From: Chthoniobacter sp.
GTDB lineage: Bacteria > Verrucomicrobiota > Verrucomicrobiia > Chthoniobacterales > Chthoniobacteraceae
NCBI GenBank assembly: GCA_021414005.1
Contig: JAIOPH010000030.1
Coordinates: 124,001 to 188,000, forward strand
Length of the DNA: 64,000 nucleotides
Reading direction: 5' to 3'
Shown here: one piece after another, positions 14,203-22,070 of the stretch
Numbering within the stretch: position 1 is the stretch's first letter
Layout: every line of letters starts with the position of its first letter
Notes under the pieces: model-generated
Database searches by the model: none
What the model was told of the DNA's origin: nothing
What the model saw: the letters and a program-made list of their open reading frames with translations, nothing else
Program-made: the position numbers and the translations under genes

Positions 14203-16215
14203 ATGTCCGCCTTCCGCCTTTTCGATCTCAATCCCGAGCAGGAACGCGCCGTGCGCACGACCGAGGGGCCGCTGCTCATTCTCGCGGGCGCGGGCACGGG
14301 GAAGACGCGGGTCATCACGGCGCGCGTGGCGTTTCTCATCGCCCAGGGTGTGGACCCGGCGCAGATCCTCGCGGTCACTTTCACGAACAAGGCGGCGAAG
14401 GAAATGCGCGAGCGGCTGGCGAAACTCGTCGCGCCGGAACAGGCGAAGCCGGTGACGATGTCCACCTTTCACGCGCTGTGTGTGCGGGTGCTGCGGCAGG
14501 ACATCGACAAGCTGGGCTACAAGCGGAACTTCAGTATTTACGACGAAGGCGACACGACCGGGCTGATCAAAAAGATCATCACCCGCACGGCGGCGAAGGA
14601 CGAAAAGCTGGAGCCGAATGTGGCAAAGAGCCTGATCAGCAAAGCGAAGGGCAACGGGTGGAGCGAGGTGTCGCCGGGCGATGAGCAGTCGCTGGTGGCG
14701 GCGGTGTTTGCGAAATATCAGCAGGAGCTGAAGACGATGAACGCGGTGGATTTCGACGATCTCCTGCTGCTCACCTACAAGCTGCTGACCGAGCACGCGG
14801 CGGTGCGCGAGAAGTGGCAGCGGAAGTTTCGCTATCTGATGGTGGATGAGTTTCAGGACACGAACCGCCTCCAGCTTGAGCTGGTGACGAATCTCGCGGA
14901 CGCGCGCAAGAACGTGGCGGTGGTGGGTGACGACGATCAGTCCATCTATGGCTGGCGCGGCGCGGAGGTGAGCAACATTCTGGAATTCGAGGCGCACTTT
15001 CCCAATCCGACGGTGGTGAAGCTGGAGCAGAACTATCGCTCGACGAACGCCATCCTCGGCACGGCCAACGCGCTGATCAAAAACAACCCGCGCCGTCGGC
15101 CGAAGCAGCTCTGGAGCGCGCACGAAGGCGGCGCGAAGGTGCGGGTCATGGCGATGAGTGATGACCGGCAGGAGGCGGAATTCATCACCAACGAGATTGC
15201 GCAACGGGCCGTGATGGAGGGCGCGAAGCACGATGACTTCGCGATTCTTTTCCGCATGAACGCGCAGTCGCGGCTGATTGAAACGCACCTGCGCGAACTG
15301 CACATCCCGTATCGCGTGGTCGGCGGAAAGAGTTTCTTCGATGCGCGCGAGATCAAGGATTTGCTGGCCTACGCGAGCGTGCTGCTCAACGCGGACGACG
15401 ACGTTTCGCTGCTGCGGATCATCAACACGCCCGCGCGCGGGATTGGTCCGTCCGTCGTCGAGCGGGCGACGGAACTGAGCGCGCAGAAGCGCTGCAGCGT
15501 CTTTCAGGCGCTGCGAGACGGAGAGTTTCGCAGCACGATCACGAAGCGTGCGGCCGAAGCGATTGAGGCGTTCACGAGCTTTCTGGATATGTGGGAGACG
15601 AAGCTGAATACGCCGCTTTCCAATCAGGCCGAGGTGCTAAGGGCGTTCATCAAGGAGACGGGCTATCTCGAGGATCTCAAACGCTCGTGCAAGACGCAGG
15701 ACGAAGGTTTGAAGCGGGAAAACAAGGTCACGGAAATGATCCGCTGGTTTGAGGATGACGTGGAGAGCAAGGGGAAGGGGCTGCGTGATTTTCTCGATGA
15801 CATGATGCTGCGCGAGGAGAAGGAGGAGGACGAGGAATCCAAGGGCACCGGCGTGACGCTGATCACGCTGCACGCGGCGAAGGGACTGGAGTTTCCGCAC
15901 GTCTATCTCATCGGGCTCGAAGAGGGTTTGCTGCCGCATGACCGCTCGAAAATGGAGGGCACCGTGGATGAGGAGCGGCGGCTGCTTTACGTCGGCATCA
16001 CCCGCGCGCGGCAGACGCTCGCGCTGACGTGGTGCGGGCATCGGATCAAGTATGGGAGCCCGATGCCGGGGACCGCGAGTTCGTTCATCAAGGAGCTGCC
16101 CGCGGAATGGGTGGAGCACAAAAACGCGACGCAAATGCTCAATGCGCCGGTGGCTGTGGAGTCCGCGAAAGGGAGATTCGGCGCGCTGCGGGCGGCGCTG
16201 GAAAAAACGCCGTAG
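14203..16215 (+). CDS. UvrD/PcrA-type superfamily 1 DNA helicase
   Basis: 670-residue 3'-5' DNA helicase used in repair and in removing proteins from DNA. The ATG at 14203 (MSAFRLFDLNPEQERAV) is chosen because the Q motif follows immediately. Motif I AGAGTGKT (Lys34), motif II VDEFQDTN (Asp215), motif III GDDDQSIYGWRGAE, motif IV LEQNYRST, motif V TLHAAKGLEFPHVYLIGLEE and motif VI EERRLLYVGITRARQ are complete. The C-terminal end is shorter than in PcrA and lacks its usual Tudor-like tail; Rep is a possible alternative name. It is divergent from the ABC ATPase and convergent with mazG, the two stops being four bases apart. Confidence 0.94.
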   Translation: MSAFRLFDLNPEQERAVRTTEGPLLILAGAGTGKTRVITARVAFLIAQGVDPAQILAVTFTNKAAKEMRERLAKLVAPEQAKPVTMSTFHALCVRVLRQDIDKLGYKRNFSIYDEGDTTGLIKKIITRTAAKDEKLEPNVAKSLISKAKGNGWSEVSPGDEQSLVAAVFAKYQQELKTMNAVDFDDLLLLTYKLLTEHAAVREKWQRKFRYLMVDEFQDTNRLQLELVTNLADARKNVAVVGDDDQSIYGWRGAEVSNILEFEAHFPNPTVVKLEQNYRSTNAILGTANALIKNNPRRRPKQLWSAHEGGAKVRVMAMSDDRQEAEFITNEIAQRAVMEGAKHDDFAILFRMNAQSRLIETHLRELHIPYRVVGGKSFFDAREIKDLLAYASVLLNADDDVSLLRIINTPARGIGPSVVERATELSAQKRCSVFQALRDGEFRSTITKRAAEAIEAFTSFLDMWETKLNTPLSNQAEVLRAFIKETGYLEDLKRSCKTQDEGLKRENKVTEMIRWFEDDVESKGKGLRDFLDDMMLREEKEEDEESKGTGVTLITLHAAKGLEFPHVYLIGLEEGLLPHDRSKMEGTVDEERRLLYVGITRARQTLALTWCGHRIKYGSPMPGTASSFIKELPAEWVEHKNATQMLNAPVAVESAKGRFGALRAALEKTP

Positions 16216-16218
16216 GCG

Positions 16219-17073
16219 CTACGGGTTCGCCGACGGGCGGGGCTGGCGTTTCACTTCGTCCCAGAGCTGGTCGAGTTCGGGCAGCGGGAGCTTTTCCAGG
16301 GCGATGCCCCGGGCGGAAGCGAGTTGCTCGACGGCGCGGAAGCGGCTGGCGAATTTGCGGCTGGCGCGGTGCAGGGCGGTCTCGGCGTCGAGGTGAAGCT
16401 TGCGGGCGAGATTTACCACGGTGAAAAGCAGGTCGCCGAGTTCGTCTTCGATCTCGGAGTTCGCGGGGACAGATGTGGCGGTTCGATCCGGGCGCAGCGC
16501 TTCCTCCAGTTCCGCAATTTCCTCGTGGAGTTTGCCGAAGACTGGTGCGGCGTCGGGCCAGTCGAAGCCGATGCGGGCGGCATTTTTCTGCGTCTTCTGC
16601 GCGTGCATGAGCGCGGGCAGACCGCCGGGAATGCCGTCGAGCGCGCTGGTGGGCGTGTCGCCCTTTTCGGTGCGTTTGATTTCCTCCCAGCGCTGGAGCA
16701 CGGCGGCGCTGTCGGCACAGTGATCGGCGGCAAAGACGTGCGGGTGCCGGCGGACGAGCTTGGTGGCGATTTCGCGGGCCACGTCATCGAAGGTGAAGCG
16801 CCCCTCCTCGGCGGCGAGCTGCGCGTGGAAGACGGATTGGAGCAGGAGGTCTCCGAGTTCCTCGCGAAGATTGGCGTCGTCGCCATTGTCGATGGCGGCG
16901 ATGACTTCATGGGCCTCCTCGATGAGGCCCGGACGCAGCGATGCGTGCGTTTGTTCGCGATCCCACGGGCAGCCGCCGGGCCCGCGTAGTTTGGCCACGA
17001 TGTCGGTGAGTTGGTCGATGCCGGGGAGCGCGGGATCGGGTGGGAGGATGGAAGGTTCGGTCGTGGAAGGCAT
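16219..17073 (-). CDS. mazG: Nucleoside triphosphate pyrophosphohydrolase MazG
   Basis: 284 residues, hydrolysing (d)NTPs to monophosphates and PPi as housecleaning. Two MazG modules in tandem are seen: the N-terminal one with LRGPGGCPWDREQTHASLRP, EEAHEVIAAI and REELGDLLLQSVFHAQLA, then the variant linker RRHPHVFA, WEEIKR, and the C-terminal module with EEIAELEEAL, EIEDELGDLLFTVVNLARKL. The paired ExxE and ExxD metal ligands are kept in both. Length and order match full-length MazG. It is likely expressed alone; upstream lies the DUF2270 gene in the same direction. Confidence 0.95.
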   Translation of the reverse strand: MPSTTEPSILPPDPALPGIDQLTDIVAKLRGPGGCPWDREQTHASLRPGLIEEAHEVIAAIDNGDDANLREELGDLLLQSVFHAQLAAEEGRFTFDDVAREIATKLVRRHPHVFAADHCADSAAVLQRWEEIKRTEKGDTPTSALDGIPGGLPALMHAQKTQKNAARIGFDWPDAAPVFGKLHEEIAELEEALRPDRTATSVPANSEIEDELGDLLFTVVNLARKLHLDAETALHRASRKFASRFRAVEQLASARGIALEKLPLPELDQLWDEVKRQPRPSANP

Positions 17074-17118
17074 GAGCTGTGTCTTATGAGTGATCCGCCG
17101 CTGCTCACCATTCCAATT

Positions 17119-17823
17119 TCAAATGCGCCAGAGACTCCGGTGCGCGCTGAATTCGGAGATTTCGCCGTCGGTTTTCCGCCCGATGTAAATGGTGATGCCG
17201 AGGACGCTGATGAAGGTGGCGATGAAGACCGCGGCGACCAGCCAGCTGGGGATGCTGGTGCCGACACGGAGCGCGGCGTAGAAGGTGGCCACGGAATCAA
17301 TGGGCTTTCCGGCGTGGAGGAAAATCTTGGTGACCCAGGCGGTGAGGATGATGAGAAAGATGAAGACGTAGTTGCGTTTGAGGCGGCGTCCGACGGCTTC
17401 GAAGGCGCTGATTTTGAAGGACGGCATGAGGAGGTCGGCGCAGACGAGTTTCTGCCAGTCGCCCTGCAGGAGGTTGGTGTTTTGTGCGACGATGGGGACG
17501 AGGAAGTGGGCTTCGAGCATGCGCACGCGGGCGCGGAAAGCATCGTAGAAACGGTAACGCCGGGCCTCGATCCAGAGCATGATCCAGACGATGGCGAGAT
17601 TGAAAAAGAAGATGATGTGCGGGACGCGATCGAGGGAGAAGGCGACGGTAAAAATCGTGGAGGTGGTCGTGATGGCCCAATTCGTGGTCGGGTCGAGGCG
17701 TGCGCGCCAGGCCATGATGCGGCCCATTTCGCCGCGGTAGAAATGCGACATGGCGTTGACGTAACTCGGGTCGAAGCGCGGCGTGGAATCCGGTTTCGGC
17801 GGCGGTGGCGGGACTTCGCTCAT
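17119..17823 (-). CDS. DUF2270 family integral membrane protein
   Basis: 234 residues; start at the ATG at 17823 (MSEVPPPPPKPDS). After a proline-rich cytoplasmic N-terminus come YVNAMSHFYRGEMGRIMAWR, a conserved opening of the DUF2270 family, then four hydrophobic helices: two near residues 50-95 (TIFTVAFSL, HIIFFFNLAIVWIMLWIEA) and two near 155-215 (NYVFIFLIILTAWVTKIFL, WLVAAVFIATFISVLGITI). Between the pairs is an amphipathic loop with RYRFYDAFRARVRMLEAHF. Function of the family is unknown. It is 46 bases upstream of mazG on the same strand. Confidence 0.85.
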   Translation of the reverse strand: MSEVPPPPPKPDSTPRFDPSYVNAMSHFYRGEMGRIMAWRARLDPTTNWAITTTSTIFTVAFSLDRVPHIIFFFNLAIVWIMLWIEARRYRFYDAFRARVRMLEAHFLVPIVAQNTNLLQGDWQKLVCADLLMPSFKISAFEAVGRRLKRNYVFIFLIILTAWVTKIFLHAGKPIDSVATFYAALRVGTSIPSWLVAAVFIATFISVLGITIYIGRKTDGEISEFSAHRSLWRI

Positions 17824-17920
17824 GGTGCGAGGGTCGTCGTGGATAAGTTGGGGTGGCAAGGTCGAAGGCGGGAATTTTCCCGTCACCTGCCGGGCATTGA
17901 AGCGCGGTGCACGCGATCGC

Positions 17921-18751
17921 TCACCGCCGGTCCTTTTTCAGCAACTCCGCCCGCCCCGCCTCCAGCCGGGCGCGTTCCTTTGCCGTAAGACTGGCGAGGC
18001 CGGACTTGGCGATTTTGTCGAGAAGGGCGTCCATGTCGCTGGGCGCGGCGCTTTCCGACTCGCGAAGCGGTTCGGCGCGCACCACGCGAAAGTGCGGTTT
18101 TTTTTTCCAAAAGCGAAGATCCGGCAGCGCAAAATGACCGCGCTCGTGATGAATAAAGGCCCATGCAAAGCCAATGTTGACCCACAACGTGAGCAAGTCG
18201 GTCCAGTCGTGAGCCATGAGATCCTGCAGCGAGTAGATGGCCACGAGAATGAGAGCGATCCAGCGCGCCTGAATGCCAAAAAAAATCGCTGCGCCCGGAT
18301 AGATAGTTGCGAAGGCGATGAATACCGCGAAATGCAGGCTGCCCGAGCCGGAAAATGCCGTGGGCTGAACCAATCCCACGAGGCTGAGCACGAGCGGCGT
18401 GAGCACGAGCAGCAGCAGATACATGAGGAGAAAGGCGCGGCGTCCGATGAAGCCTTCGACCTGACGCCCAAATAGATAGAGCATTGCCATCCCAATCGCG
18501 AACCCGACGCTGGGCGCATTGACGAAAGCATACGTTCCGCACTGCCAGAGAGCCAGATGGTGAATCACGTCACTGCTGGAAAACGTGAGCGCCTGCAAGA
18601 TTCCACCGGCACGGGCGGCCGTGAGCAAGGTGGTCGCCACCATGGTGATCACGTGGATGATAACGAGCAGCGTGGCTGCGTAGATGGGGTGACCACGAAA
18701 ATAGGTAAACGGCTGGCGGTCTTCGTCGGGTGAGTAACCAGTCATCGTCAT
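17921..18751 (-). CDS. Rhomboid-like membrane protein with C-terminal DUF6576-like tail
   Basis: 276 residues from the ATG at 18751. Six hydrophobic segments in rhomboid arrangement follow a short N-terminus (FTYFRGHPIYAATLLVI). The loop FGRQVEGFIGRRAFLLMYL matches the conserved rhomboid L1/TM3 region. The TM4 position has SGSGSLHFAVF where active proteases have GxSG, and no clear catalytic histidine follows in TM6, so it may be an inactive relative. The cytoplasmic tail DMDALLDKIAKSGLASLTAK resembles the short domain often attached to such proteins. Downstream lies the DUF2270 gene; upstream is the divergent dlt operon. Confidence 0.75.
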   Translation of the reverse strand: MTMTGYSPDEDRQPFTYFRGHPIYAATLLVIIHVITMVATTLLTAARAGGILQALTFSSSDVIHHLALWQCGTYAFVNAPSVGFAIGMAMLYLFGRQVEGFIGRRAFLLMYLLLLVLTPLVLSLVGLVQPTAFSGSGSLHFAVFIAFATIYPGAAIFFGIQARWIALILVAIYSLQDLMAHDWTDLLTLWVNIGFAWAFIHHERGHFALPDLRFWKKKPHFRVVRAEPLRESESAAPSDMDALLDKIAKSGLASLTAKERARLEAGRAELLKKDRR

Positions 18752-18915
18752 GGTGCTGGCAGCATGGCGGGGCGATTTCGGAAGCGCAAGTGGGAGTGGC
18801 GATACGCGGCGGGGGAGAAGCACAAACTCTTTCCAACATCCGGGCGCGCGGCGGGTTGTCACACAATACCCGTTCCGCTTTGCTGCGGCGCAGCCCCACT
18901 CATCATCCGTATTCC

Positions 18916-20142
18916 TTGAACCCTGGCCCCCCTACTCGTCGCTCCCATCTGACCGCCGCGCTCGCCGCGCTGGTGGTCGCCGGCGCGGCGCTCGCGGCCG
19001 GGCTTGTGTGGTGCCAGCGGGTTGAGCGGCGCTACGTCCACGCGCTGGCTCCCGATTTCTCCGACGCCAAGCTCCAAGGCGCGGCGCTGCAGCGGGCGGC
19101 GTTTGCCGAGGACGATCTGCTGATTCTCTACGGCAGCTCGGAACTCACGCAGGATGTGCCCACGACGGCGGTCCGATTCTTTCAAGATTATCCCACGGGC
19201 TTTCGTGTTTTTCCGGTGGGCAAGCACGGCACCGGCGCGCTGGCGGTGTTGCAAAAAGTGGCGGCGGTCGGGCCGGGCGTGCGCGGCCGCAAGGCGGCGT
19301 TTTCAATCTCGCCGGGTTTCTTTTTCTACGAAGTTTTCGATCCCGGCCAGTATGAGGGCAACTTCTCGACAATGCAGGCGTACGAGCTGGCTTTCAGTTC
19401 GCGGCTCAGCCGGGAGCTGAAACGCGATGTCGCCCGGCGGATGCTCGCCTTTCCCAATACAGTGGATGATGACTGGCTGCTGGAGACAGCGCTTGATCGG
19501 TTGGCGGGCGACTCGGCGACGGACCGTCTCCTGTATGATGCGCTCCGCCCGCTCGGCGCGCTCAACAACGCCATCGGGCGGGCGCAGGATCATGTGGAGG
19601 CCACGCTACACATCCTCGACGACGACACGACATTCGAGACTGCGCCCGCCCGTGGCCCGCGGGTGCTGAACTGGAGCCGCTTGGTGAAGAATGCCGCGAA
19701 TGTGGTGGGTAGCCTTGTGGAGAAAAAGCGGAAGCAGGTCACGAAGCTCCGGCCAAAAACTTCGCGCGACAAAGCATTTATCGAGACCGTGGGCAAGGCG
19801 AAGGAATGGACGGACACCGAGCTGCTGCTGCGCACCCTCCGGGAACTCGGCGCGCAGCCGCTGCTGCTGACCATGCCGATTGAGGACATCCGGCTCGAAG
19901 CGGCGGGGCTTTCGCCGGCGGCGCGTCGGGTTTTCACCGAGCGGCTGCACCGGCTCGCGCAGGCTTACAATTTTCCGCTTTTGGACTTCCGCGAATACGA
20001 AAATGATCCCGGTTTTCTCTCCGACTTCTTCGATCATCTGAGCGAAAAGGGCTGGATTTATTACAACCGCGAACTCGACAATTTTTACCATGACCGCATC
20101 CCGCAGACCGAGCAGGCTGCGCTCCCCAATCCCCCACCATGA
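18916..20142 (+). CDS. dltD: D-alanyl transfer protein DltD
   Basis: About 408 residues if started at the TTG at 18916 (LNPGPPTRRSH); the only upstream ATG, at 18730, lies inside the divergent rhomboid gene's start. One N-terminal transmembrane helix (AALAALVVAGAALAAGLVW) anchors a periplasmic SGNH-hydrolase-like domain. The nucleophile region LYGSSELTQDVP (Ser74), MPIEDIR in the middle and the C-terminal DHLSEKGWIYYNRELDNFYH match DltD, which completes D-alanylation of an envelope polymer. It overlaps dltC by four bases and is the first gene of the operon, unlike Firmicutes, where it is last. Confidence 0.85.
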   Translation: MNPGPPTRRSHLTAALAALVVAGAALAAGLVWCQRVERRYVHALAPDFSDAKLQGAALQRAAFAEDDLLILYGSSELTQDVPTTAVRFFQDYPTGFRVFPVGKHGTGALAVLQKVAAVGPGVRGRKAAFSISPGFFFYEVFDPGQYEGNFSTMQAYELAFSSRLSRELKRDVARRMLAFPNTVDDDWLLETALDRLAGDSATDRLLYDALRPLGALNNAIGRAQDHVEATLHILDDDTTFETAPARGPRVLNWSRLVKNAANVVGSLVEKKRKQVTKLRPKTSRDKAFIETVGKAKEWTDTELLLRTLRELGAQPLLLTMPIEDIRLEAAGLSPAARRVFTERLHRLAQAYNFPLLDFREYENDPGFLSDFFDHLSEKGWIYYNRELDNFYHDRIPQTEQAALPNPPP

Positions 20143-20390
20143 CCACCACCGACACCACTGACAAAATCCTCCGCGTGCTCGCCGAAGTCGCCGAGACCGA
20201 GGAGGTTCTCACCAATCCCGACCTCGCGCTTTACGACCTGCAAATCCTCGACTCGATGAAAACCGTGCAGCTCATCGTAGCGCTCGGGCAGGAGGTCGGC
20301 GTGGAGATTTCGCCGGCGGAATTCGAGCGCGAACCGTGGGCCACGCCGCGCCTGCTGGTGGCCGACGTACTGCGCCGCCTCGCCGCGTGA
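20139..20390 (+). CDS. dltC: D-alanyl carrier protein DltC
   Basis: 83-residue acyl-carrier-type protein. LDSMKTVQLI carries the serine (Ser39) that receives phosphopantetheine, on which DltA loads D-alanine. The fold is the usual four-helix bundle: DKILRVLAEVAE, LQILDSMKTVQLIVALGQ, SPAEFEREPWATPRLLVADV. The start ATG overlaps the dltD stop and the stop TGA overlaps the dltX start (GTGA), indicating translational coupling. Confidence 0.93.
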   Translation: MTTTDTTDKILRVLAEVAETEEVLTNPDLALYDLQILDSMKTVQLIVALGQEVGVEISPAEFEREPWATPRLLVADVLRRLAA

Positions 20391-20536
20391 AGACCGTGCA
20401 AGCCTGGCTGGAGGCTCATCCGCGCACCGGCACCGCGCTGCTCGCGCTCTACTATCTGGCGATCATCACCGGGCTTGTGGTCATGTATGGACGCGGGGAT
20501 TTTTCGACGCCGCCCTTCGTCTATCAGGAGTTTTAG
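20387..20536 (+). CDS. dltX: Small membrane protein DltX
   Basis: 49 residues from a GTG at 20387 that overlaps the dltC stop. One transmembrane helix (TALLALYYLAIITGLVVMY) is followed by a short tail ending PPFVYQEF, the C-terminal FxYxxF-type signature of DltX. In Firmicutes DltX binds the MBOAT enzyme DltB and is thought to relay D-alanine across the membrane. Its position inside the operon, between dltC and dltA, supports the call. The gene is short and easily missed. Confidence 0.88.
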   Translation: MKTVQAWLEAHPRTGTALLALYYLAIITGLVVMYGRGDFSTPPFVYQEF

Positions 20537-20539
20537 CGC

Positions 20540-22000
20540 GTGGATTTGCTCGACCGCATCGACCACTGGGGCCGCGTCACGCCGGATCAGCCCGCCCACG
20601 TCAGCGGCAGCCGCGTGCTGACTTACGGAGAACTCCTCGCCCGCTCGGACGCGCTCGCTGCCTGGCTCGCACGCGAACTCGGCGCCAGCCGCGCGCCCGT
20701 TGCCGTGCATGGCCACAAGGAGCCGGAGATGCTCATCGCCTTTCTCGGTGCGGTGAAAAGCGGAAGGCCCTACGTGCCGATTGATGTTTCGATTCCCGCG
20801 CAGCGGGTGGAGCGCATCGTGCAGACGGCCGGGGCCGCACTCACGCTCACGCAGGCGGTGATCACGGAAATTTCCGCCACGCCATCCGCTGCCGCGCCGC
20901 GCCGCGTCGCGGGCGACGATCCGTTTTACATCCTCTTCACCAGCGGCAGCACCGGCGAGCCGAAGGGCGTCGTCATCACCCTCGCGAATCTCGAACACTT
21001 CTTGGCGTGGATGCTCGCCGAGCAGCAGTTCGCCGTGCCGGGCGAGACCTTTCTCAATCAGGCGCCGTTCTCTTTCGACCTCTCGGTGATGGACCTCTAC
21101 GCGAGCCTCGCCACCGGCGGCACGCTCTTCAGCATCACGAAGGATCACGTCGCCAATTTGAAGTCGCTCTATGAAGCGTTTCGCGTCTCCGGGCTGACGA
21201 CGTGGGTCTCCACGCCGTCGTTCGCGCAGATGTGCATGATCGAGCGCGGCTTCACCGCGGCGATGCTCCCGAAGCTGCGCCGGTTCTTGTTTTGCGGCGA
21301 AACGCTCGCGCCGGAAACCGCGGCGCAACTGCTCGAACGCTTCCCGCAGGCCGCGGTTTGGAACACGTATGGGCCGACCGAGACGACGGTGGCCACGACC
21401 TCGATCCGCATCACGCGCGAGGTGCTGGAACAGTGGTCGCCGCTGCCCGTCGGCGCGGCGATGCCGGGGACGCGCGTGGTCATTCTCGGCGAAAATGGGG
21501 AGCCGGTGAGCGAGGGCGAGCGCGGTGAGATCGTCATCGCCGGGCCGAACGTCAGCCCCGGCTACCTCGGGCGCGACGACCTTACCGCGAAAGCGTTCTT
21601 CACGCTCGGCGGCGCGCGCGCGTATCGCACCGGCGACTGGGGCCGTGCGCGGGCGGGACAGATTTTCTTCGAGGGCCGGCGCGACAGCCAGGTGAAGGTG
21701 AACGGCTACCGCATCGAACTCGGCGACCTCGAAGCGAATCTGCGCGCGTTGCCGGAGGTCGCGGATGCCGTGGTGCTGCCGGTCGAGAAGCACGGGCGCA
21801 TCGACGCGCTGGCCGCCGTGCTGGTGCTGGCGGCGGAGAAAACGGGGAGCGATTTCGCTTTCACCGCGCAGCTCAAGGCACGGCTCGGCGAGCGGTTGCC
21901 AGCCTACATGGTGCCGCGGAAGTTTCTCTACGTGGACGCCTTTCCCATGACGGCAAACGGAAAAGCTGACCGCCGCAAACTCGCGGAGTTGCTGGGATGA
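20540..22000 (+). CDS. dltA: D-alanine--D-alanyl carrier protein ligase DltA
   Basis: 486-residue adenylating enzyme that activates D-alanine with ATP and loads it on DltC. Start GTG at 20540, three bases after dltX. Core motifs: A3 FYILFTSGSTGEPKG (about 128-142), A5 NTYGPTETTVA, A7 YRTGDWGR, A8 RRDSQVKVNGYRIELGDLE and A10 PMTANGKADRR with the catalytic lysine. The substrate segment NQAPFSFDLSVMDLY and FCGETLAPE match DltA rather than peptide-synthetase modules. No condensation or carrier domain is fused. Confidence 0.95.
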   Translation: MDLLDRIDHWGRVTPDQPAHVSGSRVLTYGELLARSDALAAWLARELGASRAPVAVHGHKEPEMLIAFLGAVKSGRPYVPIDVSIPAQRVERIVQTAGAALTLTQAVITEISATPSAAAPRRVAGDDPFYILFTSGSTGEPKGVVITLANLEHFLAWMLAEQQFAVPGETFLNQAPFSFDLSVMDLYASLATGGTLFSITKDHVANLKSLYEAFRVSGLTTWVSTPSFAQMCMIERGFTAAMLPKLRRFLFCGETLAPETAAQLLERFPQAAVWNTYGPTETTVATTSIRITREVLEQWSPLPVGAAMPGTRVVILGENGEPVSEGERGEIVIAGPNVSPGYLGRDDLTAKAFFTLGGARAYRTGDWGRARAGQIFFEGRRDSQVKVNGYRIELGDLEANLRALPEVADAVVLPVEKHGRIDALAAVLVLAAEKTGSDFAFTAQLKARLGERLPAYMVPRKFLYVDAFPMTANGKADRRKLAELLG

Positions 22001-22070
22001 TTGGGCGATCTGGCGATCTGGCGGCTGGGCGATGGGATCGGGCAGGCACCATGCAACCGCCAAATTCCCC

